DNA of 64,000 bases from Lachnospiraceae bacterium JC7 (GCA_000513555.1 ALYD01000009.1:41163-105162), one strand, 5' to 3'. Positions 44,548-53,732 are shown, counted from the stretch's first letter. Program-made: numbers and translations. Notes: generated by a model not told the origin, from the sequence alone.

Positions 44548-45018
44548 TTAAGAATGAAGTCTTTTCATTATAAATCCGAATATATTTCTGACTAATGGAC
44601 CTGCGAAAAAGATCTGCCAGCAAAAAGCCATCGGGAAATTAAAGGCTGTTGTCTGGAGCCATACAGGTACAAATGAACTGCCTGCATTTTTGAAAAGGAT
44701 AGTCGCCGCAAGGCTCATGAGTGGACACATGAGGCATACGGACATGGATGAGATGGCAAGAATGATCATTATCATAGGATCCTTGCCCGGTGTCACAAAT
44801 CTGAAAGCCAGAATCTGAGCGAGCTTTCCGACAAATAACAGCTCAAGTACTACTGCTATCGGCCACATGATGATCATTTCCTGAAATGCTGCAAGGAAAA
44901 CAAAGTTCTGCATGCCTCCGACGTTAAGTGAGATGTTGTAGCATATCATGGCATAGACCATAACAAAAGCCATAAGGGCAGTGAAAAATACATCCTGTAA
45001 TTTGCTCTGTGGTAACAT
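44548..45018 (-). CDS. DUF2798 membrane protein
   Basis: 156-aa protein with four hydrophobic helices (about 10-30, 42-65, 82-112, 125-148), matching the DUF2798 family, whose members consist of small paired-helix units. Function unknown; no transport or catalytic motif is seen. Both the gene before and the gene after are separated by terminators, so it is probably transcribed alone. Confidence 0.75.
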   Translation of the reverse strand: MLPQSKLQDVFFTALMAFVMVYAMICYNISLNVGGMQNFVFLAAFQEMIIMWPIAVVLELLFVGKLAQILAFRFVTPGKDPMIMIILAISSMSVCLMCPLMSLAATILFKNAGSSFVPVWLQTTAFNFPMAFCWQIFFAGPLVRNIFGFIMKRLHS

Positions 45019-45270
45019 AAAGGTTCCTCTCTTTCTCTAAATCGTCAGACCTCTGTGTTGTTCGTTAGCATCCTGATAGGATGTGCGTTTCCAATAAAAA
45101 CCGAAATCTACATATTTTTAGTTAGCAAGACGGAATTATATCAGATGGAAAAAAATGATGTAAGTATTTTTTTGAATACCGCTCAGCCGGAAGAAACACT
45201 GATGGGAGCCCTCATTCATCATAAAATGTACAGTTTTACAAATAAGGCATGATTGAAAGAGTATTCAATA
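45019..45270. other. Intergenic region upstream of the DUF2798 gene
   Basis: About 250 bp. A CATCCT-GAT-AGGATG stem-loop lies at about 45069-45083. A plus-strand frame at 45055-45252 (65 codons) has no RBS or recognisable product and is not called. Confidence 0.4.
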
Positions 45271-45299
45271 AAAAAACGTCCGACACGTGTCGGACGTTT
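45271..45299 (-). terminator. Terminator of the triple-FMN protein gene
   Basis: A 26-bp perfect palindrome, AAACGTCCGACAC and its complement, with seven T on the minus strand, 12 bp past the stop. Confidence 0.93.
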
Positions 45300-45311
45300 A
45301 TAAGATATATC

Positions 45312-46382
45312 TTATTTATATGCGGCAGGGTCAAAACCGGCGCTTTCGAGAGCCTTCTTAGCGGCCTCCTTGATAGCGTCTGAAGTAACGGTAGCACCTG
45401 AAACAGCATCAACCGAAATGCTGTTCTTTGCGATGATATCGCCGGGAAGCTGCTCGAGAGCCATGGTACCGATGCCGGGTGTTTCGCTGTCGCCTGTAGC
45501 AACAAGGTTGTAGATCTTGTCAGCAGTTGCAGTGATCTCAACCTTTACAGGACCGCCGAGACCCTGAGCCTCAGCTGAAGCTGTAACTGCATCATCAGGG
45601 ATGTCTGCAGCAGCACCTCCGGCAGCCTTGTTCTCTTCCTTGTAAGCTGCAGGATCAAAACCGGCGCTTTCGAGAGCCTTCTTAGCGGCCTCCTTGATAG
45701 CGTCTGAAGTAACGGTAGCACCTGAAACAGCATCAACGGAAATACTGTTCTTTGCGATGATATCGCCGGGAAGCTGCTCGAGAGCCATAGTACCGATACC
45801 CGGTGTTTCGCTGTCACCTGTAGCAACGAGGTTATAGATGGTATCAGCAGTTGCAGTGATCTCAACCTTAACAGGACCGCCGAGACCCTGAGCTTCAGCT
45901 GAAGCTGTAACTGCATCTGCAGGAATTTCACTTGTATTAACTGCGGCTGTTTCCTTCTTCTCTTCCTTTACGAAGCCGAAGTTTGCAGGATCGAAGCCTG
46001 CGCTCTCGATAGCCTGAGCTGCAGCGTTCTTGATAGCTGTTGAAGTAATTGTGGCGCCGGATACAGAGTCAACTGCAAGGCTGTTTGCCTCAAAGATACT
46101 TGCAGGAAGCTGATCAACAGCTAGTGTACCGATGTTAGGTGTCTCTCCTGATGCGTCTGTTACATTGATGGAGAAGATCTTATCTGCGTTTGCGATGACT
46201 TCAACCTTAACAGGACCGCCGAGACCCTGAGCCTCACCTGTTGCTGTAACTGCATCAGATGGAATCTGGCTTTTTGCTACGCTGCTGGATGTTCCTAAAT
46301 TTCTTGCCTGGTATCCTGTAACGGCAGCGGCAATGATACCTACACCGATAACACCAAGAGCTACTATATTCTTCTGTTTCAT
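45312..46382 (-). CDS. Exported protein with three tandem FMN-binding domains
   Basis: 356-aa protein: an N-terminal hydrophobic anchor or signal (residues 4-24), then three FMN-binding domains of the RnfG/NqrC kind, each beginning with a DAVTA.(G/A)EAQGLGGPVKVE segment and ending with SGAT(I/V)TS about 70-75 residues later. The three SGAT threonines are probable covalent FMN sites loaded by ApbE. The second and third domains are nearly identical. Such multi-flavin chains are known from extracellular electron carriers, which makes an electron relay outside the membrane likely but unproven. The ATG at 46382 follows GGGGGAC; it has its own terminator. Confidence 0.88.
   Translation of the reverse strand: MKQKNIVALGVIGVGIIAAAVTGYQARNLGTSSSVAKSQIPSDAVTATGEAQGLGGPVKVEVIANADKIFSINVTDASGETPNIGTLAVDQLPASIFEANSLAVDSVSGATITSTAIKNAAAQAIESAGFDPANFGFVKEEKKETAAVNTSEIPADAVTASAEAQGLGGPVKVEITATADTIYNLVATGDSETPGIGTMALEQLPGDIIAKNSISVDAVSGATVTSDAIKEAAKKALESAGFDPAAYKEENKAAGGAAADIPDDAVTASAEAQGLGGPVKVEITATADKIYNLVATGDSETPGIGTMALEQLPGDIIAKNSISVDAVSGATVTSDAIKEAAKKALESAGFDPAAYK
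45318..45965. repeat. 324-bp tandem duplication coding for FMN domains 2 and 3
   Basis: The segment starting CCGGCGCTTTCGAGAG recurs exactly 324 bp (108 codons) apart, at 45337 and 45661, with only scattered, mostly silent differences. The first FMN domain is clearly more diverged, so the second and third come from a recent duplication. Confidence 0.85.
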
Positions 46383-46571
46383 TTTAAGTCCCCCATGACC
46401 TAAGTATAATGACAATACGAGATGCAAAGAATCCGGAATGACTCAAAGCATCACAGAGTGAGCGTCAAATACTTTTGCCGCCCACCTCATTTCATGTCTG
46501 ATTGTTTCTCTAATATAACACAGATGGATATTGTTTTCATAGAAAAAATCGTAAAATAAATAACAATATTT

Positions 46572-46611
46572 GCAAAAAACAGTTCCAGCCTGTATAGGGA
46601 TGGAACTGTTT
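46572..46611 (-). terminator. Terminator of the hemolysin III-like gene
   Basis: AAACAGTTCCA pairs with TGGAACTGTTT around a 13-nt loop; six T follow on the minus strand. It lies 94 bp past the stop codon. Confidence 0.85.
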
Positions 46612-46705
46612 GAAAAATCGATATATGATCAGGCTTTGCCGGTTCTTAAATGTCAGTCGGTTTAGCCCTCTTTTTAAAGAGTCATGGATGCGAGTGATAC
46701 CGGTA

Positions 46706-47377
46706 TCATCCTGCCAGCATGATCATCATGCCGTAGTGGCACATGGATCCGGCGATCACGAAGCAGTGGAAAATTTCGTGATTTCCGAAGTACTTCGGCA
46801 TGCGCTTAAAAATAGGAAGTTTAAGGGCATAAATGATGCCGCCTATCGTATAAATGACTCCTCCTGCGAACAGAAGCCAGAATTCGGGATCTGTAAGTGC
46901 TGAGCGGATCTTAAAGATGGCGAAGATGCATGCCCAGCCGAGGGCGATGTATATAAGAGAATTAAGCCATCTCGGTGTATGTATGAAAATGATGTTCACA
47001 GTCATACCGATAATGGAAAGTACCCAGACGATGAGGAGCAGTCCCCAGCCTGTTCTGTCTCCAAGAGCGATGGCGCATACAGGGGTATAGCTTCCCGCTA
47101 TGAGCATGTAGATCATCATGTGGTCTATCTTCTTTAAGATATCGTTGACCTTTGGAGAAATATCAAAAAGATGGTAAGTAGCACTGGCCGCATAGAGAAG
47201 GACGATGCTCAGGGCGAAGATCCCGAAGGCAAAAACCCTTTCCAGACTCGGATGCTGTGCCACTCTGTAAAATAGAGGAATTGCAGCAATGATAGACAGG
47301 ATCATAGCAATATAATGTGTCAGAAAGCTTCCCGGATCTTTTATTTTCAGAAGAATGGAATTCTCTTTAAATGTCAT
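46706..47377 (-). CDS. Hemolysin III / PAQR family membrane protein
   Basis: 223-aa protein with seven predicted membrane helices. Family residues are present: SATYHLF near 65, DHMMIYMLIAGSYTP near 85-98 and HEIFHCFVIAGSMCHYG at the C-terminus, whose His, Asp and Ser residues form a metal site in PAQR receptors. Bacterial members were named hemolysin III, and a role in membrane fluidity or energetics has been suggested for some; neither is shown here. GAAGGAGG lies before the ATG. It is monocistronic with a good promoter and a dyad near the start site. Confidence 0.93.
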   Translation of the reverse strand: MTFKENSILLKIKDPGSFLTHYIAMILSIIAAIPLFYRVAQHPSLERVFAFGIFALSIVLLYAASATYHLFDISPKVNDILKKIDHMMIYMLIAGSYTPVCAIALGDRTGWGLLLIVWVLSIIGMTVNIIFIHTPRWLNSLIYIALGWACIFAIFKIRSALTDPEFWLLFAGGVIYTIGGIIYALKLPIFKRMPKYFGNHEIFHCFVIAGSMCHYGMMIMLAG

Positions 47378-47424
47378 AGTGTGCCTCCTTCATCAAGTAT
47401 AGTTCCGCTACATACACATTTCAA

Positions 47425-47447
47425 GATGTAGTAATGAAAACTACATC
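47425..47447. promoter_or_regulatory. Operator-like inverted repeat at the hemolysin III promoter
   Basis: GATGTAGT, 7 bases, ACTACATC: a perfect 8-bp dyad beginning just downstream of the -10 box, where a repressor would block transcription. Confidence 0.45.
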
Positions 47448-47449
47448 TG

Positions 47450-47477
47450 ATTATATCAATAAATTTAAATTATGCAA
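47450..47477 (-). promoter_or_regulatory. Promoter of the hemolysin III-like gene
   Basis: TTGCAT, 16 bases, TATAAT on the minus strand. Confidence 0.7.
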
Positions 47478-47554
47478 TAGCTTCTGTGCCTAAAATATTT
47501 ATGAAGTAAGAGGACGGTACTATTAAATCTGCTTTATTAACATTTTTTTGGCAA

Positions 47555-47588
47555 CAAAACACCCGGACAGAGTGGAAATGTCCGGGTG
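47555..47588 (-). terminator. Terminator of the Tat lipoprotein reductase gene
   Basis: CACCCGGACA and TGTCCGGGTG form a 10-bp stem followed by TTTTG on the minus strand. Confidence 0.85.
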
Positions 47589-47654
47589 CCCTGCATAAAA
47601 AAGAGAACTATGTGAAAAAAGTTATTTATCTATAGCTTATTTCAGGAAACCGTA

Positions 47655-49751
47655 TCAAAGCCCTGCAATGTAATTGACCGCATGACGGGCAAAGGTCATG
47701 GTACGTCCGCAGGCAAGACCTGTGAAGAGGTTCGGATAGTTGTTTGCAAAGAAGCCGCCGGAGCAGTCTCCTGTTGCGTAGAGACCTTCGATAGGATCTC
47801 CGTTCTTATCGATTACCTGCATATTTGTATTGATGCGGATACCGTCAAGTGTTGTAAGATGCCATGCAGCTGTACGAACACCGTAGAAAGGAGCTGTATC
47901 AACAGGTGTCATTCTGTGAGGTGCCTTTCCGTAATCCTCATCCTCGCCCTTTGCACAGAGCTCATTGTAACGCTCTACAGTTGCAACGAAGGTATCAACA
48001 GGGATATTGAGACCCTTTGCAAGATCCTCAAGAGTATCAGCCTTAACGATGTAGCCCTTCTCTATGAGTTCCTCATTTGACTTCCATACTCCGTCATAAT
48101 CTCTGTTCATGAGTGCGCCGTTATCGAATGGCCAGAGACGGCAGCATCCTACTTCCTGGAACTGCTCTGTATACTGCTTGTTGTTGGCATCGAAGATGTC
48201 GCAATAGGTATGGTGTGGCTGCATCTCCATGGAGTGAAGCATGAACTCATAAGGTCCTGACTCATTACAGAAACGCTCACCCTTCAGGTTGACCTTCAGG
48301 AACGGCTGCTCACCGAACCAGAACCACTCTCCTGATGTCTTGTAGCCTGCAGTCTCGTCAGGCTTCATACAGCAGCGGTTGAACATCATGGATTCGTGGA
48401 TAGGATCCATCTGTCCGCCTGCCCAGAGCATAGCCTTGATTCCGGAACCGTCACATGTTGAGCCCTTGGTGCACTGAACCTTCATTTCCTGAGTCATAGG
48501 CTGAAGAGCATTCATCATAGCTGTGTTAGTAGCATATCCGCCGGTAGCCATGAGAACGTTGTCAGCTGTGATCTTTACATAATGCTGATCTGTCTGATCC
48601 TGTGCGATAACACCTGTCACCTTGCCGGACTCATCCTGAATAAGCTCTACGAGAGCTGTTGAGAACTTGAAGGTAACATTGCCCTTTGCATTACAGTAAT
48701 CTGTAAATACAGCAGAGGTTGTTAAAGACTTGTCGTCCTTAAACTCATCCTTCTTATGAGGTGAATGTCCTGTTGCGTAAGCCTTGTCACGCTCCTGATA
48801 TCTTGTATCACCAACACCGGCCTCATGCTGCATGTAATACTTTCCGGAATCCTCAAGGATACCGCCGATCCAGTTAACAAGCTCGCCCGATTCATTGGCC
48901 CAGAGCTTGATAAGGTTGTAATCAACGTAACCTGTGCCGTATCTTACGATATCCTCCATAGCCTCCATCTTATCAATGGCGAGGTTAGGCATGGTTTTTA
49001 TGGACTCTAACTGCCACTTGGAACCGATACCGCCGATATCTTCACGAACATTGGTAGGTGTCTCCTTCTTCTCGATAACGAGAGTCTCGATGCCTGCATC
49101 AGCGGCAGCAAGAGCAGCCGGCCATCCGCCTGTTCCGAGACCAACGATAAGAAGCTTTGTGCTGAGCTCTTCTGTGATATCGGAATCACTTATTTCAGGC
49201 TTGGTTCCCAGCCAGTCAGCGTCGGTAGCCGCATCCTCTGAAAGAGCCACTTCCTGACCTGATGCCTGTGAGATACAGTCGGCAGCGGCCTTCTTTACGG
49301 CATCCGTAGTAACTGTAGCTCCGGCGATCGCGTCGATGTCTGCAGTCTGACCGTCGAGAATGCTCTTTGCAACATCATCAGCGATCTTTCCGCCGATGGT
49401 CGGAGTCTCTCCTGAAGTATCTACCTTGACATCCTTGATGGATGTTTCGTCAAATGTCATGGTAACCTTAACGTCTGAAGCGATACCCTTTGCGGTAGCC
49501 TCGTAGGTACCCGGTGTAAATGTCATTCCCGCTGCCTTTGCAGCTGTGTTGGCAGCCTCGATGGCGGCCTGTGTAGCGGCTTCGGTCGCAGCCTGTGTAG
49601 CTGCAGCAGTGGTCGGATCTGCAGTAGTTGCGGCAGGAGCCGAACCACCTGAATTGTTACATGCATTCAAAATGCCGAGACCTGCAAGTGATACGAAACT
49701 TGCAGCAAAACCTTTAACGAAGCCTCTTCTTGAAATAGTCTGTTTAGTCAT
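47655..49751 (-). CDS. Tat-exported lipoprotein flavin reductase (FMN-binding plus FAD-dependent fumarate-reductase-like domain)
   Basis: 698-aa exported oxidoreductase. The N-terminus has a twin-arginine motif SRRGFVK (residues 7-13) and a lipobox ILNAC (Cys about 31). A Thr/Ala-rich linker (35-70) leads to an FMN-binding domain (about 75-160; AGATVTT, probable covalent FMN). The FAD-binding reductase domain begins at about residue 195 (VGLGTGGWPAALAAADAG) and ends with the FAD-contacting GLYATGDCSGGFF...GLACGRT segment, as in fumarate, urocanate and related reductases. The acceptor cannot be read from sequence. The heme domain of some relatives is absent, so electrons probably come from another flavoprotein, such as the triple-FMN protein nearby. 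Confidence 0.92.
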   Translation of the reverse strand: MTKQTISRRGFVKGFAASFVSLAGLGILNACNNSGGSAPAATTADPTTAAATQAATEAATQAAIEAANTAAKAAGMTFTPGTYEATAKGIASDVKVTMTFDETSIKDVKVDTSGETPTIGGKIADDVAKSILDGQTADIDAIAGATVTTDAVKKAAADCISQASGQEVALSEDAATDADWLGTKPEISDSDITEELSTKLLIVGLGTGGWPAALAAADAGIETLVIEKKETPTNVREDIGGIGSKWQLESIKTMPNLAIDKMEAMEDIVRYGTGYVDYNLIKLWANESGELVNWIGGILEDSGKYYMQHEAGVGDTRYQERDKAYATGHSPHKKDEFKDDKSLTTSAVFTDYCNAKGNVTFKFSTALVELIQDESGKVTGVIAQDQTDQHYVKITADNVLMATGGYATNTAMMNALQPMTQEMKVQCTKGSTCDGSGIKAMLWAGGQMDPIHESMMFNRCCMKPDETAGYKTSGEWFWFGEQPFLKVNLKGERFCNESGPYEFMLHSMEMQPHHTYCDIFDANNKQYTEQFQEVGCCRLWPFDNGALMNRDYDGVWKSNEELIEKGYIVKADTLEDLAKGLNIPVDTFVATVERYNELCAKGEDEDYGKAPHRMTPVDTAPFYGVRTAAWHLTTLDGIRINTNMQVIDKNGDPIEGLYATGDCSGGFFANNYPNLFTGLACGRTMTFARHAVNYIAGL

Positions 49752-49789
49752 TTTCTATTCTCCTCTATACTAACGAAAAATCTGACTAT

Positions 49790-49819
49790 ATTTTAACGTA
49801 GCTTGTTATTTAGTTACAA
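49790..49819 (-). promoter_or_regulatory. Candidate promoter of the reductase gene
   Basis: TTGTAA, 18 bases, TAAAAT on the minus strand, about 40 bp before the ATG, which follows AGAGGAG. Confidence 0.45.
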
Positions 49820-49918
49820 TATAATACGCTAATTTAATAGTTTTTTTACATTTTAAAAACAGGCTTCAGAGCTGATATTGTTTCTCTCTGTGGCTTTGAA
49901 GCGGAAAAAGCAGACAAC

Positions 49919-49950
49919 AAAAACTCCCGGCAGATTTTGCCGGGAGTTTT
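49919..49950 (-). terminator. Terminator of the purine operon
   Basis: AAAACTCCCGGCA and TTGCCGGGAGTTTT pair around a 4-nt loop, 11 bp past the purL stop, with T-rich sequence on the minus strand. Confidence 0.92.
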
Positions 49951-49960
49951 ATGACACTTG

Positions 49961-52900
49961 TTATTCAAAATATTCTTTTGCTGCTCTGAAGAGTCCCATA
50001 TCGTAGTTTCCGGGAACGTTCTTGTAGAGGCTGTGGCCCCAACGCTCAGCGTGGCCCATCTTTCCAAGTACTCTTCCATCCGGTGAAGTGATACCCTCGA
50101 CCGCATAGTAGGAACCGTTCGGATTGTACTGGATATCCATGGTTGGATGTCCTTCCAGGTCAACATACTGAGTAGCGATCTGACCATTCTCCACAAGCTT
50201 TTTGAAAAGCTCAGGCTCACAGAGGAAACGACCCTCTCCGTGAGAAATAGGAACGCTGTAGATGTCCCCCGGATTTGTATCCTCAAGCCATGGTGACATG
50301 TTGGATGCCACACGGACATTGACTATCTTTGACTGGTGACGGCTTATAGTGTTGAAAGTAAGTGTAGGACAATGCTCATCTGTGTCACGGATCTCACCGA
50401 ACGGAACGAGACCGAGCTTTATAAGTGCCTGGAAACCGTTGCAGATACCGAGCATGAGACCGTCACGCTTGGTGAGCATATCCATGGTAGCAGTCTTCAC
50501 AGCTTCATTTCTGAAGAAGGAAGTGATGAACTTTGCTGAACCGTCCGGCTCGTCTCCACCTGAGAAACCGCCCGGGATGAAGATAAGCTGTGACTCTTCG
50601 ATACGCTTTGCAACGTAGTTGACAGAATCAGCGATATCCTGCTTTGTAAGGTTCTTTACAACAACTATCTCAGGCTCGAGACCTGCATCAGCCATGGCCT
50701 TTGCTGAATCGTACTCGCAGTTGTTGCCCGGGAATACAGGGATAAGTACACGGGGCTTTGCAACCTGTACAGCCGGAGCTGTCCAGTGATCCTCAGAGAA
50801 GTCAGGAATGCTCAGGTCGGAGGCATTGTCCTCTGAAGTCTCCTTATCGAGATTCATGTTGCAGGTGAATACCTTTTCAAGCTTGTCCTCGTATGCCTCT
50901 TCAAGATCTGTGAGCTTGAGAGCCTCATCGTTGTAACGGATCTCTGCATCGTCTGTAGTCTCACCGAGGTCGGCAATGATTATGCCTGTGCCCTTGAGCT
51001 CCTGCGCAGCGTAGATATCATCGAGAGTGCTGTTGTCGTTAAGCTCCAGAAGGAAGCTTCCGTACTGGTATCCGAAGATATCCTGAACAGAGAGGCTCGG
51101 TGCAAATGTAAATCCGAATCCGTTACCCATGCACTGCTTGAGAACTGCCTCTGCAGCACCGCCGTAGGTAGGTGTGTAGATGGAAGCAAGCTTTCCATCG
51201 AGAACCAGCTTGTGAACGTAGCTGAAAAGTGTAAGGAGTGATTCCTTTGTTGGAAGCTCATCCTTATACTCCGGCTTCAGCCAGAGTACCTTGTGTCCTG
51301 CAGCCTTATACTCAGGGCTTGTGATGTACTTTGCATCCTCTGTTGTGATGGCGAAGGAAACAAGTGTAGGAGGAACATCCAGCTTTTCGAAGGTTCCTGA
51401 CATTGAGTCCTTACCGCCGATGGCAGCGATTCCGAGATCGAGCTGAGCATTGAAAGCGCCAAGAAGTGCTTCAAGAGGCTGTCCCCAGCGTGAGCTCTCG
51501 TGACCAGGCTTTCCGAAATACTCCTGGAAAGTAAGGTAAGTATCTTCGAAGCCTGCACCTGTTGCAATGAGCTTTGCAGCAGACTCTACTACCGCAAGGT
51601 AAGCGCCCTTATAGCAGTTCTTCTCTGTGATGAAAGGATTGTAGCCGTAAGCCATAACTGAAGTATCATCTGTGTGACCCTTTTCAACGGAGATTTTTGC
51701 AGCCATGGCCTGTACAGGTGTGCGCTGGTTCTTTCCGCCGAACGGCATGAGGACTGTTCCAGCACCGATGGTGGAGTCGAAACGCTCGCTGAGACCGCGC
51801 TTTGAGCAGACATTGAGATCCTCTGCGAGAGCACTCATGTTCTCACTGAAGCTTCCCTTGACCTCGCGGCCAATGCTTCCGCCGGCTGCTGTCTTCACTT
51901 CGATATGCTTCTCGGCACCGTTTGAGTTAAGGAAATCTCTTGAAAGATTGATGATATCCTTACCGTTCCAGTGTGCTACCAGGCGATTTGTATCTGTAAC
52001 TGTAGCAACATGTGTAGCCTCAAGGTTCTCCTCATGAGCAAGCTCCATGAATCTCTCCATGTCCTTTGCTTCAACCACAACTGCCATTCTTTCCTGTGAT
52101 TCTGAGATGGCAAGTTCTGTTCCGTCGAGACCCTCATACTTCTTCGGAACCTTGTTAAGGTCGATATCGAGACCGTCAGCAAGCTCACCGATGGCAACGG
52201 AAACTCCGCCGGCACCGAAATCGTTGCAGCGCTTGATAAGCTTTGAAGCCTCTGCACTACGGAAAAGACGCTGAAGCTTACGCTCCTCGGGAGCATTACC
52301 CTTCTGAACCTCTGCGCCGTCCTTCTCAAGTGACTCGACATTGTGAGACTTTGAAGAACCTGTAGCACCGCCGATACCGTCACGGCCTGTACGTCCGCCC
52401 AGGAGAATGACTACATCTCCTGCAGCAGGAACCTCTCTTCTGACATTTTCGGCAGGAGCGGCAGCCACTACTGCACCGATCTCCATACGCTTTGCGGCAT
52501 AGCCCGGATGATAAAGCTCATCAACGAGACCTGTTGCGAGACCGATCTGGTTTCCGTAGCTTGAGTAACCGTCAGCGGCTGTTGTAACGAGCTTTCTCTG
52601 AGGAAGCTTACCTTCCATGGTATCCTTAACGGAAACTGTAGGATCGGAAGCACCTGTTACACGCATAGCCTGATATACATATGATCTTCCTGAAAGAGGA
52701 TCTCTGATGGCACCGCCGATACATGTGGCAGCTCCACCGAAAGGCTCGATCTCTGTAGGATGGTTGTGGGTCTCGTTCTTGAAAAGGAGAAGCCAGTCCT
52801 GAGCCTCACCGTCAACTGTGACCTTGATCTTTACTGTGCAGGCATTGATCTCCTCTGACTCATCAAGCTTTGTGAGCTTTCCTTCCTTCTTAAGGACCTT

Positions 52901-53716
52901 TGCGGCAAGGGTTCCGATGTCCATAAGGTTGACAGGCTTTGTACGGTTAAGATCCTTGCGTGCACTGATGTAGCGGTCCCATGCCTTCTTGAGCTGATCG
53001 TCCTCGAAGGAGACATTATCGATAGTAGTAAGGAAGGTGGTATGACGGCAATGGTCTGACCAGTAGGTGTCGATCATGCGGATCTCTGTGATGGAAGGAT
53101 CACGATCCTCTGTCTTAAAGTAATTCTGGCAGAACTTAAGGTCGTCAAGGTCCATGGCGAGTCCCATATCCTTTAAGATAGCCTGAAGTTCGTCTTCGGA
53201 AGCCTGAATGAAGCCCTTGAGAGTGTCTACTTCAGTAGGGATATCGTACTTCACATCAAGAGTCTCGAAGGTATCGAGAGAAGCCTCTCTTGCCTCCACA
53301 GGGTTGATGACATACTTCATTATTTCTGCGATCTCCTGCTCTGTGAGATCACCGTAAAGGAGATATACCTTTGCGGAACGAACCTTCGGACGATCACCTG
53401 TTGTAAGGATCTGGATACACTGTGCAGCTGAATCCGCACGCTGATCGAACTGTCCCGGAAGGAACTCTACGGCGAAAACATGAGCATCACTTACTTCCGG
53501 AAGCTCTGTGCATGTATCGTCAAGCTGTGGCTCGCTTAAAATGAGTTTGGTGACTTTATCGAAGGTTTCCTGATCCAGACCTTCAACATCATAACGATTT
53601 AAAAGACGTACGTCTGTCAGATTCTTGATGAGAAGAATATGACGGATGTCGTGACGGAGTCCTTTAGCCTCATGGCGAAGACCTTCTTTTTTCTCAACAT
53701 AAACTCGATTTACCAT
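49961..53716 (-). CDS. purL: Phosphoribosylformylglycinamidine synthase, single-chain form
   Basis: Fourth purine step, FGAR to FGAM, using glutamine and ATP. The 1251-aa product is the fused large form (E. coli/clostridial type; Bacillus splits it into PurS, PurL and PurQ). Synthase domains fill about residues 1-950 (NHPTEIEPFGGAATCIGG near 320). The C-terminal glutaminase (about 975-1251) has its nucleophile in GICNGFQ and the His/Glu pair in SHGEGRF. Last gene of the operon, 16 bp after purD; AAAGGAG precedes the ATG. Confidence 0.97.
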   Translation of the reverse strand: MVNRVYVEKKEGLRHEAKGLRHDIRHILLIKNLTDVRLLNRYDVEGLDQETFDKVTKLILSEPQLDDTCTELPEVSDAHVFAVEFLPGQFDQRADSAAQCIQILTTGDRPKVRSAKVYLLYGDLTEQEIAEIMKYVINPVEAREASLDTFETLDVKYDIPTEVDTLKGFIQASEDELQAILKDMGLAMDLDDLKFCQNYFKTEDRDPSITEIRMIDTYWSDHCRHTTFLTTIDNVSFEDDQLKKAWDRYISARKDLNRTKPVNLMDIGTLAAKVLKKEGKLTKLDESEEINACTVKIKVTVDGEAQDWLLLFKNETHNHPTEIEPFGGAATCIGGAIRDPLSGRSYVYQAMRVTGASDPTVSVKDTMEGKLPQRKLVTTAADGYSSYGNQIGLATGLVDELYHPGYAAKRMEIGAVVAAAPAENVRREVPAAGDVVILLGGRTGRDGIGGATGSSKSHNVESLEKDGAEVQKGNAPEERKLQRLFRSAEASKLIKRCNDFGAGGVSVAIGELADGLDIDLNKVPKKYEGLDGTELAISESQERMAVVVEAKDMERFMELAHEENLEATHVATVTDTNRLVAHWNGKDIINLSRDFLNSNGAEKHIEVKTAAGGSIGREVKGSFSENMSALAEDLNVCSKRGLSERFDSTIGAGTVLMPFGGKNQRTPVQAMAAKISVEKGHTDDTSVMAYGYNPFITEKNCYKGAYLAVVESAAKLIATGAGFEDTYLTFQEYFGKPGHESSRWGQPLEALLGAFNAQLDLGIAAIGGKDSMSGTFEKLDVPPTLVSFAITTEDAKYITSPEYKAAGHKVLWLKPEYKDELPTKESLLTLFSYVHKLVLDGKLASIYTPTYGGAAEAVLKQCMGNGFGFTFAPSLSVQDIFGYQYGSFLLELNDNSTLDDIYAAQELKGTGIIIADLGETTDDAEIRYNDEALKLTDLEEAYEDKLEKVFTCNMNLDKETSEDNASDLSIPDFSEDHWTAPAVQVAKPRVLIPVFPGNNCEYDSAKAMADAGLEPEIVVVKNLTKQDIADSVNYVAKRIEESQLIFIPGGFSGGDEPDGSAKFITSFFRNEAVKTATMDMLTKRDGLMLGICNGFQALIKLGLVPFGEIRDTDEHCPTLTFNTISRHQSKIVNVRVASNMSPWLEDTNPGDIYSVPISHGEGRFLCEPELFKKLVENGQIATQYVDLEGHPTMDIQYNPNGSYYAVEGITSPDGRVLGKMGHAERWGHSLYKNVPGNYDMGLFRAAKEYFE

Positions 53717-53732
53717 TTGTTTCTCCTTTATT

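Noticed and set aside
45055..45252. 65-codon plus-strand ORF upstream of the DUF2798 gene
   Set aside because: No ribosome binding site, no known domain; considered as a gene remnant but nothing supports it.
46695..46708. Perfect 14-bp palindrome TGATACCGGTATCA at the end of the hemolysin III gene
   Set aside because: It overlaps the stop codon and lies far from any promoter; similar short ATACCGGTAT palindromes occur near 12285 and may be chance.
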